A stretch of DNA of 64,000 bases from [Clostridium] scindens (GTDB taxonomy: Bacteria > Bacillota > Clostridia > Lachnospirales > Lachnospiraceae): assembly GCF_019597925.1 (NCBI RefSeq), contig NZ_CP080442.1:1964001-2028000 (forward strand), read 5' to 3'. The notes under the pieces were generated by a model. It did no database searches and had not been told where the DNA came from. It was given only the letters and a program-made list of their open reading frames with translations. How positions within the stretch are numbered: position 1 is the stretch's first letter; each line of letters begins with the position of its first letter. Position numbers and translations under genes: made by a program. This document shows positions 57,352 through 64,000 of the stretch, one piece after another.

Positions 57352-57968
57352 ATGCTGCCATTCCTCTCATACAGATGATTTCTGATAATATAGTCTTCCA
57401 CGCTGGATGGAACATAGGCTGCGATCGACTTGCCGCTTTTAATCTCTCTTCTTAGCTCGCTCGACGATACGCTCATCAAAGGCGTCGCCAATAGCCGGAT
57501 ATGGGCATCGTACTTTCGCGTCAGATACTGAATCTGCTCTTCCATCTCAGCCCTGGTATTGATCTCGTCACGGTAGGTGGCCAGTACGGTACAGGTTGGA
57601 AATAACCGTTCCGGATGCGCCCAAGTCTCGATGGCAAACAGCGAGTCCGCGCCGATGATAAAATAAAACTCATCCTCCGGATATATCTGATTAAAAAATT
57701 CCATCGTACTGTAGCTATAAGATACTTCCTCCCGGCATGCCTCATACAATTCCAGCCGGAATTCTTCCTTTCCGCCAATTGCCAGTCTCACCATCTCGAT
57801 CCGGTCATCTACGTCGGATTCAATTGTAGTTCTGTCTTTGTGGGGAGGATGCCCATTGGGCATGAACCATATCTGATCCAGATGGAATGTTTCATATGCA
57901 GCCTGTCCCAGCATAAGATGCCCATTATGGATCGGATCAAACGTCCCTCCCATGATTCCAATCTTCAT
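57348..57968 (-). CDS. nadD: Nicotinate-nucleotide adenylyltransferase NadD
   Basis: 206 aa. GGTFDPIHNGHLML contains the HxGH active-site motif; WFMPNGHPPHKD and SSSELRREI (the SSTxxR-like motif) complete the nucleotidyltransferase fold. It adenylates nicotinate mononucleotide in NAD synthesis. Operon with yqeK and rsfS. Confidence 0.96.
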   Translation of the reverse strand: MKIGIMGGTFDPIHNGHLMLGQAAYETFHLDQIWFMPNGHPPHKDRTTIESDVDDRIEMVRLAIGGKEEFRLELYEACREEVSYSYSTMEFFNQIYPEDEFYFIIGADSLFAIETWAHPERLFPTCTVLATYRDEINTRAEMEEQIQYLTRKYDAHIRLLATPLMSVSSSELRREIKSGKSIAAYVPSSVEDYIIRNHLYERNGSI

Positions 57969-58018
57969 AATTATCTGCCTCGCTCTGCCACATGAAGCCT
58001 CCGTAATGCTGAGGGATA

Positions 58019-58309
58019 TTAAGGCAGCTGTATCTTCTTATTCTTATCTTTTCCTTCTTTATATAAGACAATCTTCTTTCCGATCACCTGCACGACTTGG
58101 GATTTGGTGCGTTCCGCCATCATATCCGCCAGTTCGCGGGGATCATCGGCACAGTTCTTCAGCACGCTGATCTTGATCAGTTCCCGTGCCTGAAGCGCTT
58201 CCGCAACCGCTTTCGTAAGTTCCGGCGTCATGCTGTTCTTCCCAATCTGGAAGATCGGGTCCATTGTCATGGCAAGGCTTTTTAGGTATGCTCTTTGCTT
58301 TGTCGTCAT
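58019..58309 (-). CDS. yhbY: YhbY family CRM-domain RNA-binding protein
   Basis: 96 aa. KQRAYLKSLAMTMDPIFQIGKN, LQARELIKISVLKNC and VVQVIGKKIVLYKEGK are the CRM (CRS1-YhbY) fold. It associates with pre-50S subunits in ribosome assembly. Between obgE and nadD, with GGAG about 11 bases before the ATG. Confidence 0.95.
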   Translation of the reverse strand: MTTKQRAYLKSLAMTMDPIFQIGKNSMTPELTKAVAEALQARELIKISVLKNCADDPRELADMMAERTKSQVVQVIGKKIVLYKEGKDKNKKIQLP

Positions 58310-58336
58310 CGTCTGTCATTCTCCTGTTCTATTTCA

Positions 58337-59620
58337 CTATTTATAATAATCAAACTGCAGCCCGTACATCCGCACCGTGTCGCCTTCCTGGATGCCTGCG
58401 GCCTCCAGTTCATCCAGGATTCCGGTATCCTTTAAGAACTTCTGGAAGAAGGCAAAGCCTTTCTCCGAGTCCAGGTTGGTATAGCCCAGCATCTTCTCGA
58501 TCTTCGGGCCTTCCACCACATAGATATCGTCTTCCTTTTCGACGGTATATGGGAGGTTCTCGTGGATCAGTTCTTCTTCCGGGAAATATTCCGGCTCGAA
58601 GATCACTGGCGCCTGATCCAGCTCGCTCAGCCTGTCGGATACAAAGTAGAGAAGTTCCTTGATTCCCGCTCCGGTAACGCCGGATATCGGGAAGACACGG
58701 ATTCCCTTAGGTTCGAATTCATCTTTCAGCCTCTGGATCGGATCTTCCCCCTCCGGGTATATGACATCCACCTTGTTGGCTGCGATCACCTGCGGCCGTT
58801 TGGCGATATCCGGGTTATAGGCCTCTAATTCCGCGTTGATCTTATAGATATCATCAACCGGGTCCCGGCCTTCCGTACCAGCGGCATCTACCACATGGAT
58901 CATCAATTTGGTGCGCTCGATATGGCGCAGGAATTCATGGCCCAGGCCGACTCCTTCGGATGCCCCTTCAATCAGCCCTGGGATATCCGCCATCACGAAT
59001 CCTCTGCCATCAGGCAAGTCTACAACGCCAAGATTTGGATTCAGCGTGGTAAAATGATAGTTGGCAATCTTCGGATCCGCATTCGTCACCCTGGATAGAA
59101 GCGTGGACTTTCCTACATTGGGAAATCCCACAAGGCCCACATCCGCGATCACTTTCAATTCCAGATTCACCCACAATTCCTGGGATGGCTGTCCGGGCTG
59201 GGCATATTTGGGAATCTGCATGGTAGACGTTGCGAAATGCTGGTTTCCCAGGCCTCCTCTTCCGCCTTTTAAGATCACCTGCCGACGGTTGTCTCCGGAC
59301 ATATCGGCAATTACTTTGCCAGATTCCGATTCCTTGATGACGGTTCCTTCCGGCACCTTCAGCACGATATCTTCCGCATCCTTGCCGTGGCATCTGCGCT
59401 TTCCGCCTTGCTCTCCGTCTTTTGCGGCATATTTCTTCCTGTGCCGGTAATCCTGCAGAGTATTCAGCCCCTCATCCACTTCAAAGATGACATCGCCGCC
59501 TCTTCCGCCATCGCCGCCGTCAGGCCCGCCGTTTGGCACATAGAGTTCCCGGCGGAAACTGACGTGTCCGTCACCGCCTTTTCCTGATTTTATGAATATC
59601 TTTGCTCTGTCTGCAAACAT
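58337..59620 (-). CDS. obgE: GTPase ObgE (CgtA)
   Basis: 427 aa. Glycine-rich Obg fold at the N-terminus (FIKSGKGGDGHVSF, GGPDGGDGGRGGDV), then the G domain with GFPNVGKSTLL, DIPGLIEGA, and NKVD, then the C-terminal OCT domain typical of Firmicutes. It acts in 50S assembly and stress control. It has its own promoter after the rpmA terminator. Confidence 0.97.
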   Translation of the reverse strand: MFADRAKIFIKSGKGGDGHVSFRRELYVPNGGPDGGDGGRGGDVIFEVDEGLNTLQDYRHRKKYAAKDGEQGGKRRCHGKDAEDIVLKVPEGTVIKESESGKVIADMSGDNRRQVILKGGRGGLGNQHFATSTMQIPKYAQPGQPSQELWVNLELKVIADVGLVGFPNVGKSTLLSRVTNADPKIANYHFTTLNPNLGVVDLPDGRGFVMADIPGLIEGASEGVGLGHEFLRHIERTKLMIHVVDAAGTEGRDPVDDIYKINAELEAYNPDIAKRPQVIAANKVDVIYPEGEDPIQRLKDEFEPKGIRVFPISGVTGAGIKELLYFVSDRLSELDQAPVIFEPEYFPEEELIHENLPYTVEKEDDIYVVEGPKIEKMLGYTNLDSEKGFAFFQKFLKDTGILDELEAAGIQEGDTVRMYGLQFDYYK

Positions 59621-59668
59621 ATAATGTTCCTCTTTCTTTTTTTGCTTATTTTCCCCAATATCCTGTAT

Positions 59669-59697
59669 ATTATATCATAAGGAACGGCTATTTGCCA
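59669..59697 (-). promoter_or_regulatory. Promoter of the obgE-to-rsfS operon
   Basis: On the minus strand an extended -10 TGA-TATAAT (TATAAT at 59669-59674) about 45 bases before the obgE start. The -35 (TGGCAA, 59692-59697) is poor. Confidence 0.6.
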
Positions 59698-59714
59698 TCC
59701 CCATCCTGACCGCT

Positions 59715-59765
59715 AAAAAAAAGAGTACTGCCTTATAACCAGAACCAGTTATCTGCAGCACTCTT
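59715..59765 (-). terminator. Intrinsic terminator of the rplU-prp-rpmA operon
   Basis: On the minus strand AAGAGTGCTGC pairs with GCAGTACTCTT around an inner stem (ATAACTGG/TGGTTAT), followed by eight T. Directly after rpmA. Confidence 0.92.
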
Positions 59766-59780
59766 CTTCGTAGTCTGTTA

Positions 59781-60065
59781 TTATTTAGCAACCGGATAGA
59801 TAGAAACCTGTTTCTTATCTCTTCCTTTTCTCTCAAATCTTACAACGCCATCAACCAGCGCGAATAATGTATCGTCTCCGCCGCGGCCAACATTGATTCC
59901 TGGATGAATCTTTGTTCCACGCTGTCTGTAGAGGATGTTGCCAGCTTTTACAAACTGTCCATCCGCTCTCTTAGCGCCCAGTCTCTTAGATTCAGAGTCT
60001 CTGCCGTTCTTTGTAGAACCAACACCTTTTTTATGAGCGAAAAACTGAAGGTTTAATTTCATCAT
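59781..60065 (-). CDS. rpmA: 50S ribosomal protein L27 with cleavable N-terminal extension
   Basis: 94 aa. Begins MMKLNLQFFAHKKG; the LNLQFF-AHKKG part is the extension seen in Firmicutes that must be removed between Phe and Ala, so that mature L27 starts at AHKKG and reaches the peptidyl-transferase centre. GSTKNGRDSESKRLG follows. The dedicated protease Prp is encoded immediately upstream. Confidence 0.98.
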   Translation of the reverse strand: MMKLNLQFFAHKKGVGSTKNGRDSESKRLGAKRADGQFVKAGNILYRQRGTKIHPGINVGRGGDDTLFALVDGVVRFERKGRDKKQVSIYPVAK

Positions 60066-60070
60066 GGTTG

Positions 60071-60403
60071 TTACACCTCCTCGAATGTTAAATCAATATA
60101 TTCTGCATAGTTCTCATCATCCGCCATTTCTCTCAGACCAAGAATCATAGTCTTTAACAGCAGCGCTGCCTCCTTGGAGGGCGCGCCATTCACATGGAAG
60201 GAAACAATCCCTTCCTCCTCGTCGGAAAGTACCGACACCTCGTCATCCGTATATAGTTCAATGGCATTCATCGTGTTAATGACCAGCACGGAAACGGCTG
60301 CGCATACGATATCCTGTCCCATCTCGGCATATTCGGCATGTCCTTTGGTCTGAAAGCCTATGCATTCTTTACGGTCATTTTCATAAATGGTTACATGAAT
60401 CAT
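60071..60403 (-). CDS. prp: Ribosomal-processing cysteine protease Prp
   Basis: 110 aa. Catalytic pair H22 and C34 in GHAEYAEMGQDIVCAAVS, at the same positions reported for the Staphylococcus enzyme. It removes the N-terminal extension of L27. Between rplU and rpmA, as in other Firmicutes. GGAG lies 7 bases before the ATG. Confidence 0.95.
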   Translation of the reverse strand: MIHVTIYENDRKECIGFQTKGHAEYAEMGQDIVCAAVSVLVINTMNAIELYTDDEVSVLSDEEEGIVSFHVNGAPSKEAALLLKTMILGLREMADDENYAEYIDLTFEEV

Positions 60404-60417
60404 GGATTATCTCCAAA

Positions 60418-60726
60418 TTAAGCATTGATTTTGTCAATTTTTACTGCAGTATACTGCTGTCTGTGACCATTTTTCTTATGGTATCCAGTTTTTCTCTTAT
60501 ACTTGTAAACAATGACTTTCTTTGCTTTTCCGTTTTCCACTACAGAAGCCTCTACGGTTGCTCCTTCAACGGTTGGATTTCCAACTTTTAATCCGTTATC
60601 GCTTACTGCAAGTACTTGGTCAAATGTATAAGTCTCTCCGGCCTCTACACCAAGCTTTTCTACTTTAATGATATCGCCTTCGGCTACTTTGTACTGTTTA
60701 CCACCTGTTGCTATAATCGCGTACAT
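60418..60726 (-). CDS. rplU: 50S ribosomal protein L21
   Basis: 102 aa from ATG 60726 with AGGAGGT 5 bases upstream (an ATG at 60756 lies in the leader). MYAIIATGGKQYKVAEGD and KKVIVYKYKRKTGYHKKNGHRQ are typical of L21. First gene of the operon and preceded by a promoter and structured leader. Confidence 0.98.
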   Translation of the reverse strand: MYAIIATGGKQYKVAEGDIIKVEKLGVEAGETYTFDQVLAVSDNGLKVGNPTVEGATVEASVVENGKAKKVIVYKYKRKTGYHKKNGHRQQYTAVKIDKINA

Positions 60727-60808
60727 ATGGCACCTCCTATTATCATTACTCGCCAATTACGGTGTCCCTGCGGGAACTTTAAGACCTCATTGTGCGGCAT
60801 ACTGGTAT
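60727..60808 (-). promoter_or_regulatory. L21 leader-like regulatory RNA
   Basis: The leader of about 80 bases between promoter and rplU reads, on the minus strand, ..CCGCACAATGAGGTC.. then GTTCCCGCAGGGACACC.. and TAATTGGCGAG.. before the ribosome site. GTCCCTGCGGGAAC-type pairing (GTTCCC/GGGAC) makes a compact hairpin. This matches the position and general look of the Firmicute L21 leader, which is thought to bind L21 for autoregulation. Confidence 0.55.
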
Positions 60809-60837
60809 ATAATATCACAGGAATTGGCAAAAATCAA
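60809..60837 (-). promoter_or_regulatory. Promoter of the rplU operon
   Basis: On the minus strand TTGATT (60832-60837), 17-base spacer, TATTAT (60809-60814). It overlaps the last codons of the EamA gene. Confidence 0.7.
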
Positions 60838-61718
60838 GTATTCTTGTGAAAATTTACCTGCAAAAGTATCAGGGCCGATACCACGCAGATGATGCCGATT
60901 ATGTTGTACGCATCCAGCGTCTCATGATACAGCGCCACGCCAAACAAGCTGGCTGCCACCACTTCGAATGAAGCAATGATGGAGGCCTTGCTGCTCTCCA
61001 TATACTTAAGCCCAATAGAATAGCTGACATAGGGAAGCGCCAGCGTCACTACGCTTCCAATGACAACCAGAGGCATCTTGGAAGGATTTGCCGCGATACG
61101 CTGTACCATAGATGCCGGCTGGCAGATGATCAGCGTTCCGACAGAGGCAAAGATGAACGTATATACGGTTACGGTAAGAGAATCGTATTTTCCTACCAGC
61201 ACTTTTCCGAAAATGCTGTACAGGGAATAGCCGAATCCGGCGCAAAGGCCGATCAGCAGCGTAACCGCCCCGCTGCTTCCTGCATTGGCTCCAGACAGTC
61301 CCACTACCAGAACGCATCCGGCAAAAGACAATAGAAGGGCCACAACCTTCTGAAGCGTCAGTTTTTCCTTGAAAAAAAGAATCGACATGATCATGACAAA
61401 GAACGGCGCCGTATAAAGAAGGACCACTGCCACAGACAGGGACGCCCTCTGGACCGTCTCCGCATAAGCCAGGTTATTGATGAACAGGCTTCCCAGCCCT
61501 GTTCCTAAGAACCATTTCAAATCCTGCTTCTCAATCTTCAGTTTCCGATGGTCGGTAATCAGAAGAAACAATATCAAAACAGCAGCGGCCGAGCAAATGC
61601 GGACTGCTGCTGTCTGTCTCGTAGTAAATCCAATGTCTGCCACATATCTTGTAACAATTCCCATCGAGCCCCATAAGACTGAGGCCATCAATACGAATAA
61701 CGGGGCTAATTTTTTCAT
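60834..61718 (-). CDS. EamA/DMT-family transporter
   Basis: 294 aa from ATG 61718 (AAAGGGA 6 bases upstream; an ATG at 61724 abuts that site). About ten membrane spans in two EamA repeats; first repeat LFVLMASVLWGSMGIVTRY and second from about residue 150 (GLCAGFGYSLYSIFGKVL). Substrate unknown: amino acids, sugars or drugs are typical. Next to the amidohydrolase but without clear coupling. Confidence 0.9.
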   Translation of the reverse strand: MKKLAPLFVLMASVLWGSMGIVTRYVADIGFTTRQTAAVRICSAAAVLILFLLITDHRKLKIEKQDLKWFLGTGLGSLFINNLAYAETVQRASLSVAVVLLYTAPFFVMIMSILFFKEKLTLQKVVALLLSFAGCVLVVGLSGANAGSSGAVTLLIGLCAGFGYSLYSIFGKVLVGKYDSLTVTVYTFIFASVGTLIICQPASMVQRIAANPSKMPLVVIGSVVTLALPYVSYSIGLKYMESSKASIIASFEVVAASLFGVALYHETLDAYNIIGIICVVSALILLQVNFHKNT

Positions 61719-61733
61719 AGGCATTCCCTTTCG

Positions 61734-62522
61734 CTAAATCGCTAATAAACTGCAGGCATTTTTGTAAAATATCTGATCCTTTTCTTCCTCTGTAAGAGGC
61801 ATGCCGGACAGAAGTTCTATGAACTCTTTCTGCCCTGCCCATGGGGAGTCGGTGGCAAATAAGATCTTGTCAGCGCCATGGGTCCGGACGATCCGGACGA
61901 ACTGCTCATCCGGTATCTTGCCCAGTACCACGCCCGTATCGAAGTAGACGTCTTGGCCTACCAGATACTCTTCCACGTCATCCCACATCTCATTGCCCCC
62001 AAGATGCGCAAGTACCATATTCTCGGGCGCTACCTCGCGGATTAATTCCAGCGCCATCTGAGGCGTGCAGTGAACGTCCTCCGGGCACTTTGGGTCCCGT
62101 CCGGCATGCACGACGGTGATCAGCCCTAGTTCTGAGGCGTAGGACACCAGCCTCTTGTAACGGATATCATTGAAATACATTTCCTGATAGTCCGGATGCA
62201 GCTTGATGCCTTTCATCCCAAGGCTTTTAATCTCCTGCAATTCCTGCTTGTAGTTTTCGCTTTCCGGATGGATGCCGCCAAAAGAGATCACAGGACCCTC
62301 AAGATAACTGGATGCAAACCGGTTGATGGATGGAATCTGGGACACCTTGGTAACAGCCGGCAATGCCACGGAGATGTCAACTCCCGCCCTTTCGCCGGAC
62401 GCCTTCAGTCCTTCGTATGTGCCATCTGTATAGGGAGTTACCTTGCAGACCCCTTCCAGAAAGTCTAAGGTTCCTTTTGCAATTTTATCCGGAAACATAT
62501 GTGTATGAAAATCTATTATCAT
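61734..62522 (-). CDS. Amidohydrolase family protein (TatD/ACMSD-like)
   Basis: 262 aa. N-terminal metal motif FHTHMFPDKIA, GIKLHPDYQEMYFN, VVHAGRD, VLAHLGGNEMW and a C-terminal FATDSPWAGQKEF supply the metal His/Asp ligands of the PF04909 amidohydrolase barrel. Substrate unknown; decarboxylase or hydrolase activities occur in the family. Three bases after the CBS gene. Confidence 0.9.
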   Translation of the reverse strand: MIIDFHTHMFPDKIAKGTLDFLEGVCKVTPYTDGTYEGLKASGERAGVDISVALPAVTKVSQIPSINRFASSYLEGPVISFGGIHPESENYKQELQEIKSLGMKGIKLHPDYQEMYFNDIRYKRLVSYASELGLITVVHAGRDPKCPEDVHCTPQMALELIREVAPENMVLAHLGGNEMWDDVEEYLVGQDVYFDTGVVLGKIPDEQFVRIVRTHGADKILFATDSPWAGQKEFIELLSGMPLTEEEKDQIFYKNACSLLAI

Positions 62523-62524
62523 AA

Positions 62525-62938
62525 TTATTTGTCACATTCCTTCATTTTATCAGAGTAATAGCCGATGATATCACGCCGCGTGATGATGCCGATAAAGTGT
62601 TCCTGATCATCAACCACCGGAACGAAATTCTGTTCCATCGCCTTACCGATCAGGTCTTCCATATTCGATTCAGCGGTTACGCATTGATAGTCCAACCGGC
62701 GTTCAATCTTCATAATGCTAATATCCTCCGCATCTTTAATGCTCAGAATATTCAGCTTCTTCAATGACCACAGAACGTCGCCTTCTGTAATCGAGCCAAC
62801 GTATTTCCCCTCCCGATTCAAGATCGGCACCGAAGAATACTTGTGGTATTCCATAATCTCCAAAGCCTGGCGCAGCGTATGGTAATCATAGATGTATGCC
62901 AGCTCGCTTTTCGGCTTCAAGAAAAATAAGATATTCAT
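62525..62938 (-). CDS. Two-CBS-domain protein
   Basis: 137 aa from ATG 62938 (GGGGAGG 6 bases upstream). Two CBS repeats: YHTLRQALEIMEYHKYSSVPIL with GKYVGSITEGDVLW, and NMEDLIGKAMEQNFVPVVDD with FIGIITRRDIIGYY. CBS pairs bind adenine nucleotides or SAM and regulate a partner. Its partner is not evident, though it follows aspartate kinase by 19 bases, so an aspartate-pathway link is possible. Confidence 0.9.
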   Translation of the reverse strand: MNILFFLKPKSELAYIYDYHTLRQALEIMEYHKYSSVPILNREGKYVGSITEGDVLWSLKKLNILSIKDAEDISIMKIERRLDYQCVTAESNMEDLIGKAMEQNFVPVVDDQEHFIGIITRRDIIGYYSDKMKECDK

Positions 62939-62957
62939 TTTAGACCTCCCCAAGTCT

Positions 62958-64000
62958 TTATATCATTGTTTTTACGAATATATCGTAGATTGCATTGACA
63001 GCGGTTTCAAAATCATGGTTCCTTACCCCGATAATGATATTAAGCTCGCTGGAGCCCTGGTCAATCATCTTGACATTGACGTTGGCATGCGCCAGAGCGG
63101 AAAAGATCCTTCCAGACGTTCCCCGGGTCGCGCGCATTCCTCTTCCCACCACGGCGACCAGAGCCAGGTCTGATTCCAGTTCCAGGAAATCCGGCTCCAC
63201 AGCCCTGTGAATTCCGGCGATTACCTTCTGCTCTTTCTCCTCGAACTCATCCTGATGGACGAAGATCGTCATCGTATCGATCCCGGAAGGCATATGCTCG
63301 ATGGAAATGTCATTTTCCTCAAAGACTTCCAACACCTTTTTACAGAATCCCACCTCTGAGTTCATCATGGCTTTTTCCACCGTAATGGACGCAAAATCCT
63401 TCTTACCGGCAATTCCCGTAATAACAAACCGAGGCTTTCTGCAAGTTCCCTCCACGATCAAGGTCCCTTTATCCTCCGGTGAATTGGTATTGCGGATATT
63501 AATCGGAATTCCTTCTTTGCGTACCGGGAAGATGGCATCTTCATGCAGCACCGTCGCGCCCATGTAGGATAATTCCCTTAATTCCCTGTATGTAATGACG
63601 TCGATAGATTTGGGCTTTCTTACGATCCTTGGATCCGCGATCAAGAACCCGGACACATCCGTCCAGTTCTCGTACAGATCGGCATGGACAGCCTTTGAGA
63701 CAATGGATCCCGTAATGTCGGAGCCCCCTCTGGAAAATGTCTTGATCTTTCCTCCTGGCATGGAGCCATAGAATCCTGGTATAACGGCCCGCTCCGTCTT
63801 CGCCAGCCTTTTGGACAATAACTTGTCTGTCTTCTCCGCGTCAAAATTGCCGGCGGCGTCAAACAGGATGACTTCCGCGGCATCAATAAATTCGTACCCC
63901 AGATAGGCTGCCATGATTATGCCATTTAAGTATTCTCCTCTGGACGCCGCATAGTCTCTTCCGATCTTCTTGCTGAAGTTCTCGCGGATCGTCCGGAACT
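62958..64000 (-). CDS. Aspartate kinase (partial, N-terminus beyond window)
   Basis: The frame is open to the window end, so the ATG at 63914 is internal and only the 3' part is seen. The visible part includes the kinase domain end (YAASRGEYLNG, RGGSDITGSI, SYMGATVLHEDAIFP) and two C-terminal ACT domains (FVITGIAGKKDFASITVEKA; VVGRGMRATRGTSGRIFSAL; VNVKMIDQGSSELNIIIGV). It phosphorylates aspartate at the start of the lysine/threonine/methionine pathway, and ACT domains give feedback control. Confidence 0.93.
   Translation of the reverse strand, partial: FRTIRENFSKKIGRDYAASRGEYLNGIIMAAYLGYEFIDAAEVILFDAAGNFDAEKTDKLLSKRLAKTERAVIPGFYGSMPGGKIKTFSRGGSDITGSIVSKAVHADLYENWTDVSGFLIADPRIVRKPKSIDVITYRELRELSYMGATVLHEDAIFPVRKEGIPINIRNTNSPEDKGTLIVEGTCRKPRFVITGIAGKKDFASITVEKAMMNSEVGFCKKVLEVFEENDISIEHMPSGIDTMTIFVHQDEFEEKEQKVIAGIHRAVEPDFLELESDLALVAVVGRGMRATRGTSGRIFSALAHANVNVKMIDQGSSELNIIIGVRNHDFETAVNAIYDIFVKTMI

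Noticed and set aside
1..64000. tRNA, rRNA or CRISPR loci
   Set aside because: No cloverleaf, rRNA-like segment or repeat-spacer pattern was found by reading the intergenic regions, all of which are under 300 bases.

Overview
The window looks like chromosome from a spore-forming, anaerobic member of the Clostridia, most likely Lachnospiraceae (Clostridium scindens/Dorea-like). This rests on gene content and order: an NfnAB-type transhydrogenase, yqfC-yqfD-phoH-ybeY, a bofC-like gene, mutS-mutL-miaA, mreBCD-pbp2-minCDE-rodA, ylmE-sepF-ylmH-lspA, and rsfS-yqeK-nadD-yhbY-obgE-rpmA-prp-rplU. G+C is intermediate and ribosome binding sites are strong (AGGAGG type). I see no phage, insertion sequence, CRISPR array, rRNA or tRNA. 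The region is a dense core chromosome with a few small accessory modules.

Layout. 1-7 kb: end of NfnA plus NfnB/GltA, a ZIP metal transporter, rlmH, a secreted CAP protein, an LD-carboxypeptidase and a membrane-anchored EEP-family hydrolase. 7-11 kb: a Cache/degenerate-GGDEF/EAL cyclic-di-GMP phosphodiesterase and a membrane-anchored lipase-like hydrolase. 11-19 kb: sporulation and RNA-maturation genes (yqfC, yqfD, phoH, ybeY, a SpoVB-like flippase, a BofC-like gene), 5-formyl-THF cyclo-ligase and miaB. 19-30 kb: mutS, mutL, miaA, a PLP Met-gamma-lyase-family protein and two unrelated FAD oxidoreductases, one of the BaiN/HI0933 family. 30-41 kb: radC and a cell-shape/division block (mreBCD, pbp2, minCDE, rodA) that runs into mgsA and a lipoprotein DD-carboxypeptidase. 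41-47 kb: an HlyD-like membrane protein, ylmE (YggS), sepF, ylmH, lspA, an rluD-family synthase and a cytidylate-kinase-like protein. 47-53 kb: an XRE-cupin regulator, a TtcA-like enzyme, and a two-component system followed by an ABC exporter. 53-55.5 kb: a tyrosine recombinase, a LysM protein and lexA around an SOS control region. 55.5-64 kb (minus strand): a MerR regulator, the rsfS-to-rplU ribosome-assembly genes, an EamA transporter, an amidohydrolase, a CBS protein and the 3' part of aspartate kinase.

Three results stand out. (1) Three genes are broken by one-base changes in mononucleotide runs: mutL (A6, one A short), yqfD (T8, one T short) and a type-IV ABC-permease-family gene (G7, one G too many). 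yqfC may be a fourth case (A7). Because mutL is itself a mismatch-repair gene, this could be the mark of a mutator lineage, or it could be homopolymer sequencing error; the sequence alone cannot decide. (2) The promoters of the two-component operon and of the neighbouring ABC exporter carry the same 11-bp-period direct repeat (TTCAT-N6-TTCATATC) at identical distance from the -10 element, which points to a self-contained sensor/exporter regulon. (3) Five LexA-type boxes lie between lexA and a divergent LysM gene whose promoter is a near-ideal sigma-A promoter with a LexA box in its spacer, a YneA-like SOS division-control arrangement.
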